Of a stretch of 64,000 bases of DNA, positions 9,101 through 16,456 are shown in pieces. The DNA lies in NCBI RefSeq assembly GCF_018327705.1, contig NZ_BNEM01000001.1:62001-126000 (forward strand), written 5' to 3'. Source of the DNA: Catellatospora sp. TT07R-123. GTDB lineage: Bacteria; Actinomycetota; Actinomycetes; Mycobacteriales; Micromonosporaceae. A program made the translations under genes and the position numbers. How positions within the stretch are numbered: position 1 is the first letter of the stretch; every line of letters starts with the position of its first letter. A model generated the notes under the pieces. The model had not been told where the DNA came from and did no database searches. It worked only from the letters and a program-made list of their open reading frames with translations.

Positions 9101-9427
9101 CGGGATGTCGCCGGAGGCGCCCGCGCAGCCGGTGCCGGACAGGTGGGTGAGGCTGAACCCGCGGGTGCGGGTCACGTTGTACGAGTAGCCGCCGGGTTCG
9201 ACCGTGCGGGTCTGGTTGCCGCCGGTGTTCTCGGGGCTCCACTGGACCATGCCGAACGGGGTGGTGGCGCCGGGCAGGGTCTCGCCGCTGTTGCTGGTGC
9301 CGACGAGGGTGTTGACCAGACCGGCGGGGTTGGTGACGGCCGCGGCGGCGGGGGTCGGCGCGGCGGTCAGCACTGCCAGGCCGAGCAGCAGTGCCAGTGG
9401 CGCGGGTAGCGCTCTGCGCAGGTGCAT
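6179..9427 (-). CDS. Secreted GH92 alpha-mannosidase with two F5/8C modules
   Basis: A 1082-residue exported enzyme. A signal peptide (about 1-29, ending AAAA) precedes a GH92 region (about 35-745), recognisable by the early VNTLVGTSNSGETLPGA and PFGMVQWSP motifs and the later WDVYRGQLQL and HYIPESSNAWGG segments. GH92 enzymes are calcium-dependent exo-acting alpha-mannosidases, mostly alpha-1,2, acting on yeast mannan or N-glycans. Two tandem discoidin-like (F5/8C, CBM32-type) modules follow at about 800-935 and 945-1082; they are highly similar (shared DKFCS, FLQVDLGQSYAI and TWTTVVQARGNTA), so a recent duplication is likely. GGAGG precedes the ATG, and a LacI-type palindrome lies just upstream. 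Confidence 0.92.
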   Translation of the reverse strand: MHLRRALPAPLALLLGLAVLTAAPTPAAAAVTNPAGLVNTLVGTSNSGETLPGATTPFGMVQWSPENTGGNQTRTVEPGGYSYNVTRTRGFSLTHLSGTGCAGASGDIPFMPYVGTVGSSPSADSTDATYASNFSHSNETATAGYYRVLLGSGVDTELTATTRTGSGKFTYPAGTASMLVRTSSSEVGSSAATVSIDSANRTISGSVTSGNFCGYINAIGRRSYYTLYFTAVFDKPFATTGTWQDGTLRAGTTTASGGTTYGTDGWPVAGRGSGGYVSFDLSSGRTVGVRVGISYVSAANASANLNAENPAGTTFDSVRTGATAAWNTELGRAEITGGTTAQQSTFYTALYHALLHPNVFSDANGQYTGMDQQVHSLSAGQSAQYANFSGWDVYRGQLQLVTLLRPDIGGDMAQSLLNQANQNGGVWDRWTHNQGGTHVMTGDPAHAALPSIYAFGGTNFGASAALTSMVNAATNVTAADLSSDGWNVMVVGERPSLDKWLNIHYIPESSNAWGGAGETLEDVAADFGISQLAARLGQTGTASTFLARAQYWKNVYNPATGYIQNRREDGTWPALNAADSAGFAEGSAAQYTWMVPHNVKGLFDKMGGNASANSRLDSYFHNSDGSWALSGAGGLKSELDNEPSIGAPWLYNFSGQPYKAQQTLRQILNTMWSNTPGGIPGQDDLGAMSAWYAWSAMGLQPLAPGRAELLLTSPLFPQVVIHRGNGVNLTINAPNASASTFYVQSLSVNGTASTKPWLAESFVAGGGTLDFTLGTTANTGWGSAVADAPPSFDTTSTGPTNIALNRPVTSSAACNTNESAAKAVNGSWTGGTSDKFCSAATSAFLQVDLGQSYAITSFTVRHASAGGESASWNTKDFDIQTSPDGTTWTTVVQARGNTAATTTHNVTATGRYARINVITGTQSAATPTRLYEFEAYGTPGSSGSTNVALNKTATGSAACNTDESPAKAVNGSVSGGGSDKFCSTATTKFLQVDLGQSYAIKSFTVRHAGAGGESATWNTKDFDIQTSADGVTWTTVVQARGNTADSSTHTVAATGRYVKLSIITAEQGGNAAARIYELEVYN

Positions 9428-9444
9428 CGTTTCCTCCAGGTAAA

Positions 9445-9456
9445 GACAACGTTGTC
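9445..9456 (-). promoter_or_regulatory. LacI-family-type operator upstream of GH92 gene
   Basis: The perfect palindrome gacaacgttgtc has the central CG and AACGTT core typical of LacI/GalR-family operators. It lies 18 bases upstream of the GH92 start codon, where a repressor would block transcription. No lacI-type gene is present in the window, so the regulator would act from elsewhere. Confidence 0.65.
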
Positions 9457-9602
9457 AATCGCGGCCGCACAAAGGCATCCGTCATCGATGCGTGAATGTG
9501 CGGAAACCGCCGATCGATCGAAGGTTATCGGTCAGGGCGCGCGACGGGAAGACTCTGGGCGCCGCGATCGTCCCCGCGGTCCGCCCGGCGCAGCTCAGCG
9601 CC

Positions 9603-10487
9603 TCAGGCGCGCGCGAGCAGCCCGTCGGTCGGCAGCGGCCGGGCGACCCGCGGCGGTGTGAAGGTCCGCAGCTGCTCGTACAGCTCGGCGGTGGCGTCGT
9701 CGCAGGGCGTGTAGACGGTCAGGCGCACCCCGCGCCGGTCGGCCAGCCAGGTGTGCACCACCTCGGCGCGGATCGTGCCCACCTCGTGGTGCATCGTCTT
9801 GACCATGCTCTCCATCGGGGCGACCTCCTGCCGCTCCCAGATCTGCGCGAACTCCGGCGAGTGCCGCTCCAGCATGGACAGCAGCTGCCGCCAGGCGGGT
9901 GCGGCCACGTCGGCCGCCATGGCGGCGCGCATGCGCGCCACCAGGCTCGCGGCGTTGTCGAGCCAGCCGCCCATCACCCGGCGCCACCGGGCGTCGGTGA
10001 AGTACAGCAGCATCGAGTTGTGGTGTTCCGGCGGCAGCTCGGTGTAGTCGCCGATGAGCGCCAGGTAGGCGCGGTTGGCCGCCAGCATCTCCCAGTGCGG
10101 GCCGATGACCACGGCCGGATACGGCTCCATCCGGTCGAGCATCAGCCGCACGGCCCGGCTGACCGTCGAGGCGGGCGGCGACGGATGCTGCTCGGCCAGT
10201 TCGGCCAGGGCGAACAGGTGCGCCCGCTCGGCGTCGTCCAGCCGCAGCACCCGGGCGACCGCGCCGAGGACCTGGGCCGACACGTTGATGGACCGGCCCT
10301 GCTCCAACCACGTGTACCAGGTGACGCCGATGCCCGACAGCATCGCGATCTCCTCCCGGCGCAGGCCGGGGGTGCGGCGGCGCAGGCTGGGCGGCATGCC
10401 GACCATCTCGGGGGTGGTGCGCTCGCGTCGCGACCGGATGAACTCGCCGAGCGCCCGGCGCCGCTGCTCGTCGGCAGACTGGTTCAC
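9603..10487 (-). CDS. MmyB-like XRE-family transcriptional regulator
   Basis: A 294-residue regulator. The N-terminal helix-turn-helix (about 10-75) contains RRTPGLRREEIAMLSGIGVTWYTWLEQGR, here abbreviated to its hallmarks TPGLRREEIA and WYTWLEQGR, typical of the HTH_31/MmyB group. The remainder matches the PAS-like MmyB ligand-binding domain, thought to bind a fatty-acid-type ligand. It starts with GTG directly next to a dyad and is divergent from an MFS exporter gene 59 bases away, the classic local regulator-transporter pairing. No Shine-Dalgarno is visible, so translation may be leaderless. Confidence 0.88.
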   Translation of the reverse strand: MNQSADEQRRRALGEFIRSRRERTTPEMVGMPPSLRRRTPGLRREEIAMLSGIGVTWYTWLEQGRSINVSAQVLGAVARVLRLDDAERAHLFALAELAEQHPSPPASTVSRAVRLMLDRMEPYPAVVIGPHWEMLAANRAYLALIGDYTELPPEHHNSMLLYFTDARWRRVMGGWLDNAASLVARMRAAMAADVAAPAWRQLLSMLERHSPEFAQIWERQEVAPMESMVKTMHHEVGTIRAEVVHTWLADRRGVRLTVYTPCDDATAELYEQLRTFTPPRVARPLPTDGLLARA

Positions 10488-10503
10488 CTGATAACAGTAT
10501 CAG
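10488..10503. promoter_or_regulatory. Dyad in the regulator/MFS intergenic region
   Basis: ctgata-acag-tatcag is a perfect 6+4+6 dyad that abuts the regulator's GTG and lies 44 bases upstream of the MFS start. It is a good candidate for the regulator's own operator controlling both genes. Confidence 0.5.
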
Positions 10504-10546
10504 CGGGCTCTAGGTACCGGGTCCGCGGCGACGCGAGGCTGGACGC

Positions 10547-11965
10547 ATGACAACCGCGACACTGCCCGCGACCGGTCCGGCCGCACCGCCGGCGGCGCCC
10601 TGGCGGGCGATGCCGATCCTCCTCATCGGAGCGTTCCTGCCCATCCTGGACGCGTTCATCGTGAACATCGCCCTGGCCACCATCGCCCGCGACCTGCACG
10701 CCTCCCCCGCCGCCCTGGAACTGACCATCTCCGGGTACGGCGTCGTCTACGCCTGCGCCCTGGTCGTCGGCGGCCGCCTCGGCGACCGGTACGGCCGCCG
10801 CCGCATGCTGGTCATCGGCATGTCGGCGTTCACGGTCGCGTCGGCGGCGTGCGGGCTCGCCCCGACCGTGGCGCTGCTGATCGTGTTCCGGCTGCTCCAG
10901 GGCGGTGCCGCGGCGCTGCTGTTCCCGCAGGTCCTCGCCTCGATCCAGGCCGGTTTCGCGGGCGTCGACCGGCAGCGGGCGCTCGGGGCGTTCGGGGCCG
11001 TCGCCGGTGGCGCCGCCGCCGTCGGCCAACTGCTGGGCGGGGTGCTGCTGGCCGCCGACGTGGCCGGGCTCAGCTGGCGGCCGCTGTTCCTGATCAACGT
11101 GCCGGTGGGCCTGGCCGCGGTGCTGCTGGCGCCCCGGCTGGTGCACGAGTCGCGCTCGCCGGTGCCCGCCCGCCTCGACGTACGCGGCGCGTTCGGGCTG
11201 GCCGCGACGATCGCGCTGCTGCTGCTCCCGCTGACGATCGGGCGGTCGCAGGGCTGGCCGCTGTGGTCGTGGCTGTGCCTGGCGGCCGTGGTGCCCGCCG
11301 GTGCCCTGTTCACCGCGGCGCAGGCCAGGCAGGAGCGGCAGGGCGGCAGCCCGCTGGTGCCGCCGAGCCTGCTGGCGCTGCCCCGGGCCCGGCGCGCGCT
11401 GGTGAACATGCTGGCGTTCGCCACGCTGGTGGGCGGATTCAACTTCACGCTGGCGATCACGTTGCAGGTCGCGCACGGGTTCGGGCCGCTGCGGGCCGGG
11501 CTGGTCATGGTGCCGTGCGCGCTGGTGTTCCTGGCCGTGTCGCTGCGGGTCAACCGGTGGGTGGCCGTGCACGGGGCACGGATCCTGGTGGCCGGGGCAC
11601 TGCTGTTCGCCGCCGGCCTGGCCGTGTTCGGGGCCGTGGTGACCGGCACCGACAGCGCGCTGCTGATGTCGCTGCCGCTGATCGTGGTCGGGATCGGCTG
11701 GTCGATGGTGCTGACCCCCGCGGTCGGGTTCAGCCTGGCCGGACTGCCGACCGACCGGGCGGGTTTAGCAGGTGGCGTGCTGACCACCGCGTTGCAGGTC
11801 GGGCTGGCGGTCGGGGCGTCACTGGTCGGCTCGCTGCTGTTCGGCGTCGCCGGGCCGGAGCCGACAGCGGCGTCCTGGCGGGCGGGCGTGCTCGGGGCGG
11901 TCGGGTTCGGCGTGGTGCTGGCGCTGATGACGGCGCTGGCCAGCAGCCGTCTGAGCAGGCGGTGA
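10547..11965 (+). CDS. MFS drug exporter, DHA2 (14-TM) type
   Basis: A 472-residue polytopic inner-membrane protein with about 14 hydrophobic segments. Family hallmarks are FLPILDAFIVNIALATIA in the first helix (with the essential Asp) and the cytoplasmic loop motif GRLGDRYGRRRML. Members export drugs or metabolites by proton antiport (EmrB/QacA group). The divergent MmyB-type regulator and the dyad between them suggest ligand-induced expression. The ATG at 10547 gives the full first helix. Confidence 0.92.
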   Translation: MTTATLPATGPAAPPAAPWRAMPILLIGAFLPILDAFIVNIALATIARDLHASPAALELTISGYGVVYACALVVGGRLGDRYGRRRMLVIGMSAFTVASAACGLAPTVALLIVFRLLQGGAAALLFPQVLASIQAGFAGVDRQRALGAFGAVAGGAAAVGQLLGGVLLAADVAGLSWRPLFLINVPVGLAAVLLAPRLVHESRSPVPARLDVRGAFGLAATIALLLLPLTIGRSQGWPLWSWLCLAAVVPAGALFTAAQARQERQGGSPLVPPSLLALPRARRALVNMLAFATLVGGFNFTLAITLQVAHGFGPLRAGLVMVPCALVFLAVSLRVNRWVAVHGARILVAGALLFAAGLAVFGAVVTGTDSALLMSLPLIVVGIGWSMVLTPAVGFSLAGLPTDRAGLAGGVLTTALQVGLAVGASLVGSLLFGVAGPEPTAASWRAGVLGAVGFGVVLALMTALASSRLSRR

Positions 11966-12023
11966 CGCCCCGGACGCCCGTGCGGAGCACCGGCGCGGGT
12001 GGGGATGGGCAGGTGCTCACCGC

Positions 12024-12077
12024 TTGACATGCGCTCCGGTCCGCAGGCATCCTCATTCCACTAGTATCCTAGTGGAA
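12024..12077 (+). promoter_or_regulatory. Promoter -35 element and GntR/YtrA-type operator
   Basis: A consensus TTGACA at 12024-12029 is followed by a perfect dyad, ttccactag-tatc-ctagtggaa, at 12056-12077. The dyad ends 11 bases before the regulator start codon and would cover the transcription start. YtrA-subfamily GntR proteins bind such sites and repress their own ABC operons. The -10 element is weak (catcct near 12048). Confidence 0.7.
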
Positions 12078-12088
12078 CGGGATTACGG

Positions 12089-12478
12089 GTGATCGACTTC
12101 CACCTCGACGTGCGCACGGGGGTCGCCCCGTACCTGCAGATCGTCCGGCAGGTACGGCAAGCGCTGCTGTTGGGACTGCTCACCGAGGGCGACAAGCTGC
12201 CCACCGTCAAGGAGGTGGTCGCCAAGCTGGCGATCAACCCGAACACCGTGAGCAAGGCGTACCGCGAACTCGAACACCTCGGCCTGGCCGCCGCGAAGCC
12301 CGGGGTGGGGACCTTCATCACCCGGTCGCTCGGCCACGCATCGCTCACCGAGCACGGGCCGCTACAGCAGGAGCTGCGCGCCTGGATGGACAAGGCCCGC
12401 GCCGCGGGCCTGACCGGGCCGGGCATCGAGGCGATGTTCCAGAACACCCTGCGCGAGAGCGACGAAGAGGAGAAATGA
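12089..12478 (+). CDS. GntR family regulator, YtrA subfamily
   Basis: A 129-residue protein: a winged helix-turn-helix (about 10-78, with PYLQIVRQVRQALLLGLL, KLPTVKEVVAKLAINPNTVSKAYRELE shortened here to LPTVKEV and NPNTVSKAYREL) plus a short helical tail (about 80-129), the compact architecture of YtrA-type regulators of ABC transporters. It starts at GTG 12089, just after the dyad operator, and its stop overlaps the ATPase start (ATGA). It probably autorepresses the three-gene operon in response to an unknown signal such as a cell-envelope antibiotic. Confidence 0.9.
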   Translation: MIDFHLDVRTGVAPYLQIVRQVRQALLLGLLTEGDKLPTVKEVVAKLAINPNTVSKAYRELEHLGLAAAKPGVGTFITRSLGHASLTEHGPLQQELRAWMDKARAAGLTGPGIEAMFQNTLRESDEEEK

Positions 12479-13374
12479 CAGCGATCCTGCAAGCCCACGC
12501 GCTGGGCAAGAGCTACGGCCAGCGCCAGGCTCTGGCCGACTGCACCTTGGAGCTCCCGCCGGGACACGTCGTGGGCCTGGTGGGGCCCAACGGCGCGGGC
12601 AAGACCACCCTGCTGAAGATCGCCTGCGGCATGCTCGCGCCGACCACGGGACGGATCGAGGTCCTGGGCGAACGGCCCGACGGCGGATCCGCGCAACTGG
12701 CGCGGGTCGGGTACGTCGCCCAGGACACACCCACCTACGCGGGCCTGTCTGTCGCCGACCATCTGAAATTCGGCGCCAGCATGAACCCGGCCTGGGACGC
12801 GAAGCTCGCACAGGCCCGCATCGAGCAGCTCGGCCTCGACCCGAAACAGAAGGCGGGCAGGCTCTCCGGAGGACAGCGCGCCCAGCTCGCGCTGACCCTC
12901 GCGGTGGCCAAGCGACCCGAACTGCTCGTCCTCGACGAACCGGTCGCCAGCCTCGACCCGCTGGCACGCCGCGACTTCCTGCGGCACCTGATGGAGTCGG
13001 TCGCCGAGCACGGCACCAGCGTCATCCTCTCCTCCCACCTGGTCTCCGACCTCGAACGCGTCTGCGACTACCTGGTCGTGCTGGTCTCCTCCCGCGTGCA
13101 GCTCAACGGCGAAGTCGATGACCTGCTCGCGCAGCACCACCGGATCGTGTGCACGCGGCGCCAGGAATCCGACCTGCCCGCAGGGCTGACGGTCATCTCG
13201 GCGGAGCACACCGACCGGCAGTCCACGTTCGTCGTGCGAAGCGCGGGCGAACTGCCCGCCGGGGACTGGTCCACCGAACATCTCGGGCTGGAGGACCTCG
13301 TCCTGACCTACCTGGAGTCAGGCGTCGGCCGCGACGCCGCTGCCGCGATGCGATCGACGGGAGAAGCGCGATGA
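12475..13374 (+). CDS. ABC transporter ATP-binding protein
   Basis: A 299-residue nucleotide-binding subunit. Walker A GPNGAGKTT is at 38-46, the signature LSGGQ at 130-134, Walker B LLVLDEP at 150-156, and the H-loop His near 188 (SSHLVSDLERV). The C-terminal 80 residues form an accessory domain like that in BcrA-type ATPases. It pairs with the permease encoded next (4-base overlap) and is preceded by its YtrA-type regulator, so the system is likely an exporter for a peptide, lipid or drug; direction and substrate are inferred. Confidence 0.93.
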   Translation: MTAILQAHALGKSYGQRQALADCTLELPPGHVVGLVGPNGAGKTTLLKIACGMLAPTTGRIEVLGERPDGGSAQLARVGYVAQDTPTYAGLSVADHLKFGASMNPAWDAKLAQARIEQLGLDPKQKAGRLSGGQRAQLALTLAVAKRPELLVLDEPVASLDPLARRDFLRHLMESVAEHGTSVILSSHLVSDLERVCDYLVVLVSSRVQLNGEVDDLLAQHHRIVCTRRQESDLPAGLTVISAEHTDRQSTFVVRSAGELPAGDWSTEHLGLEDLVLTYLESGVGRDAAAAMRSTGEAR

Positions 13375-14408
13375 TCTGGGTGGCATGGCGGCAGTTCCGC
13401 CCTCAGGCCGTCACCGGCCTGGCTCTGCTCGCCGCCGCGGCGATCCTGTTCCTGGTCACCGGGTCGCGGATGCACCACAGCTACACCACGGCACTGGCCG
13501 GGTGCGCCCCGCTGGGCGCCTGCGACGGCGCGACCGCCGCGGCGCGGACATTGGGCGCCCAGCTCAGCCTGTTGCAGCGAAGCTATGAGCCCATGTTCAT
13601 GCTCCTGCAACTCCTGGTGCTCGCCGCACCGGCGGTGATCGGCATCTTCTGGGGCGCGCCGCTGATCAGCCGTGAGCTCGAAAGCGGCACCCACCAACTC
13701 GCCTGGAACCAGACCGTGACACGCACCCGGTGGCTGGCGGTCAAACTCGGCGTCGTCGGCGTGGCCTCGATCGCCGTCGCCGCGCTCCTCAGCTGGCTGC
13801 TGACCTGGTGGGCTGGGCCGCTGGACGAGCTCAACGGTGACCGGTGGGCGGCGATGACCTTCGCCTCACGCGATGTCGTCCCGCTCGGCTACGCCGCCTT
13901 CGCCTTCGCCCTGGGTGCCACGGTGGGGCTGCTGGTACGCCGCACCCTGCCGGCCATGGCCATCACCCTGGCGGTGTTCATCGCCATGCAGCTTCTCGTG
14001 CCCGCCTTCGTCCGGCCCCACCTGCTGCCGCCGACCACGACCACCTTCCCGATCAACCAGGCCAGCGCGAGCCAGTTCCGCGACTTCTGGGGCACGCAGA
14101 CGGACTTCCACTTCGACCTGCCCACACCGCGGGACGCGTGGCTGACATCCCAGCCGCCCGTGACGGACCCGTCCGGCCAGGTGGTCCGCATCGCGGACTA
14201 CTCCGGCTGCTTCCCCGACGGCGGCGACGCCCCAGACCTGCGTCAGCTCGGCGCCTGCCTGGCCAAGAACGACCTCCATCAGACGGTCGTCTACCACCCC
14301 GCGAACCATTACTGGCCGCTGCAGTGGATGGAAACCGGGCTCTTCCTCGTGTTCTGCGGGGCACTGGTCGGTTCCTGCTTCTGGTGGATCCGGCGCAGAC
14401 AGAACTGA
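13371..14408 (+). CDS. ABC transporter permease
   Basis: A 345-residue membrane protein with about six hydrophobic segments and a large extracytoplasmic loop (about 215-310) between the fifth and sixth segments. It contains ISRELESGTHQLAWNQTV, a pattern found in YtrC/ABC-2-like permeases near the coupling helix. The ATG overlaps the ATPase stop (ATGA). The frame extends upstream, but that part lies inside the ATPase gene. It forms the membrane part of the exporter. Confidence 0.85.
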   Translation: MIWVAWRQFRPQAVTGLALLAAAAILFLVTGSRMHHSYTTALAGCAPLGACDGATAAARTLGAQLSLLQRSYEPMFMLLQLLVLAAPAVIGIFWGAPLISRELESGTHQLAWNQTVTRTRWLAVKLGVVGVASIAVAALLSWLLTWWAGPLDELNGDRWAAMTFASRDVVPLGYAAFAFALGATVGLLVRRTLPAMAITLAVFIAMQLLVPAFVRPHLLPPTTTTFPINQASASQFRDFWGTQTDFHFDLPTPRDAWLTSQPPVTDPSGQVVRIADYSGCFPDGGDAPDLRQLGACLAKNDLHQTVVYHPANHYWPLQWMETGLFLVFCGALVGSCFWWIRRRQN

Positions 14409-14469
14409 ACGAGGACGGTCGCGTACAGCGCGGATCCCCACCCGGGGCGGCCCCGCATCCGGTGCGGTG

Positions 14470-15096
14470 CTACCAGCACACGTACAGGTCGGCGCTGCCC
14501 CGGGCGGCGCAGCCGTGGTAGTACCTGATCTCGGGCCCGAACTGCTCGACGATCCGGCCGGCGAGTCGGGGGTGAGCCGCGAGGACGCGTTCGATCCTGG
14601 CCCAGACGGCGGCCAGGTCCTCCGATCTGCGGTAGGAGGGGATGCCGTAGCAGGGGGTGTCGGTGCTGAACCCGTACTCGCTGTCCCCGTCCTGGTGGGC
14701 GGAGTGGTGCGGGCCGAGGTCCGCTTCCTCGGTGGCCGTGCGCCAGGCGGCGGCCTGCTCGGCCGGGTCGGGGCTGAGCAGGCCGGTCAGGTCGATCCCG
14801 GCGGGGTCCTCGGCTGCGGCGAGGAAGCAGGCGAACCAGTCGGGGTCCGGGTACTTGCCGAGGTCGAGGCCGCCGAGGAGATGCCGCTGGTCGGCGGAGA
14901 CCGCCAGGCCGGGCCAGGTGAAGCGGGCGTCGAGTTGCTCGTCGGTCAGGGTCGTCCGGCTCGCCGCCGCGCTCCAGCCCGATGCCGCGCCGGGTGCGAA
15001 CAGCAGGCCGTCGACCCGTCTCGCGTCGTCCGGCCGTTCGAGCAGCTGCGCGAGCAAGGTCGCAGGTATCTCTTTGTACATGAGATCGATTCCCAC
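14470..15096 (-). CDS. DUF1877 family (YfbM-like) protein
   Basis: A 208-residue cytosolic protein. The start VGIDLMYKEIPATLLAQLL, followed by LDLGKYPDPDWF-type and YYHGCAARG elements late in the chain, matches my recollection of the DUF1877/YfbM family, whose function is unknown. I chose the GTG at 15096 because family members start with a short strand then the YK helix; the ATG in ccatgg is out of frame. It lies convergent to the ABC operon and 32 bases downstream of the AnmK gene on the same strand. Confidence 0.7.
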   Translation of the reverse strand: MGIDLMYKEIPATLLAQLLERPDDARRVDGLLFAPGAASGWSAAASRTTLTDEQLDARFTWPGLAVSADQRHLLGGLDLGKYPDPDWFACFLAAAEDPAGIDLTGLLSPDPAEQAAAWRTATEEADLGPHHSAHQDGDSEYGFSTDTPCYGIPSYRRSEDLAAVWARIERVLAAHPRLAGRIVEQFGPEIRYYHGCAARGSADLYVCW

Positions 15097-15128
15097 CGCG
15101 CCATGGTAGCCGCGCGGTCTCAGGACGT

Positions 15129-16295
15129 TCAGGACAGTCGCAGCACGGTGGGGGCCGCTGGCAGCGGGTCGGGCAGGCGCAGCGGGCCGCGGCCGGGCAC
15201 GATCGCGCCGAGGACGCGCCCGGCGGCCGCCCCGGTCGCCGACGGCACCGTGCCGGGCAGCCCGTGCATCGTGTACCAGCCGAGCAGCGCGAACGCGATC
15301 GCCTCCTTCGCACCGCTCGGGGCGCCGTACGCGTCGCTGGAGGTGATCCGCACTCCCGGCAGCCGGTCGGCGAGCATCGCCGTCAGCGTCGGGTTGGCGC
15401 AGCCGCCACCGGACGCGACGAGGGTGTCGACCCCGTGGCCGCGCACCTGGTCGGCGACGGTGACGGCGGTGAGCGCGGTGACCGTGGCCATCACGTCGGC
15501 GTCGGCGACCCCCGGGCACGCCGCGAGCACCCGTTCGAGGTAGGCGGCGTGGAACAGCTCCTTGCCGGTGGTCTTGGGCGCGGGCAGGGCGTAGTAGGGC
15601 TCGGCGCACAGCAGGTCGAGCAGTCCGGGGTGGACGGTGCCCGCCGCGGCGAGCAGCCCGTCGGCGTCGTACGCCAGGCGGCCGCCGGTGACGCGGAGCG
15701 CGGCGGCGTCGATGAGGGCGTTGGCGGGGCCGGTGTCGAAGGCGAGCGGGCCGGTGCCGCCGGGCGGGCGCAGCACGGTCAGGTTGGCGATGCCGCCGAG
15801 GTTGAGCGCGGCGGGGCGGCCCGGCAGGTCCGCCAGCAGCAGCGTGTCCATGAGCGACACCAGCGGTGCGCCCTGGCCGCCTGCGGTGACGTCGCGGATG
15901 CGCAGGTCGGCCACGACGGGGGTGCCGAGCCGTTCGGCGATCCAGGCGGGCTGGCCGAGTTGCAGCGTGCCGAGCACCCGGCCGCCGTCGACCCAGTGGT
16001 AGACGGTCTGCCCGTGCGAGCACACCAGGTCGACCTGCCCGGCCCGGGCGACCGCGCTCGCGGCGGCGTCGGCGAACGCCTGGCCGATGCCGGTGTCGAG
16101 GGCGCACATCTCGGCGAAGGGCAGCTCGGCCGGCGGCAGCGCCGCGGCGAGCCGTTCGCGCAGCTCCTGCGGATACGGCGTGCAGTCGGTGTGGACGAGG
16201 CGGCCGTGCAGCCGATCCCCGTGCGGCGTGAAGTCGACCACGGCGACGTCGATGCCGTCGTGGGAGGTGCCCGACATCATGCCCATGACCTTCAT
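15129..16295 (-). CDS. anmK: Anhydro-N-acetylmuramic acid kinase
   Basis: A 388-residue enzyme of cell-wall recycling that cleaves and phosphorylates 1,6-anhydro-MurNAc to MurNAc-6-phosphate. Hallmarks: [15 protein letters not shown] at the N-terminus (phosphate-binding loop), [17 protein letters not shown] in the middle, [11 protein letters not shown], and ASGGGCANP near the C-terminus. The start at 16295 (MKVMGMMSG) gives the canonical N-terminus; the frame is open 11 codons further upstream. It is divergent from the ArgJ-like gene. Confidence 0.93.
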   Translation of the reverse strand: MKVMGMMSGTSHDGIDVAVVDFTPHGDRLHGRLVHTDCTPYPQELRERLAAALPPAELPFAEMCALDTGIGQAFADAAASAVARAGQVDLVCSHGQTVYHWVDGGRVLGTLQLGQPAWIAERLGTPVVADLRIRDVTAGGQGAPLVSLMDTLLLADLPGRPAALNLGGIANLTVLRPPGGTGPLAFDTGPANALIDAAALRVTGGRLAYDADGLLAAAGTVHPGLLDLLCAEPYYALPAPKTTGKELFHAAYLERVLAACPGVADADVMATVTALTAVTVADQVRGHGVDTLVASGGGCANPTLTAMLADRLPGVRITSSDAYGAPSGAKEAIAFALLGWYTMHGLPGTVPSATGAAAGRVLGAIVPGRGPLRLPDPLPAAPTVLRLS

Positions 16296-16456
16296 GCGAC
16301 GCCTCCCCGGCCGTGGACGGAGCCGCATCGATCTCCTCGGACACGGACGAACCTAGTACCCGGGCGCGGGTGGCGCGGGGCGCCGGTCGGCGTCGCGGGG
16401 GCGGCCGGGGGTGCCGGTAAGGTCGACGCGCAGTGATCTCAGCAAAGGGGAAGTCC

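Noticed and set aside
10497-10525. Possible fourth GTATCAG promoter near the MFS gene
   Set aside because: GTATCAG is present, but the bases after a 16-base spacer (ggtccg) do not match CTCTGT.
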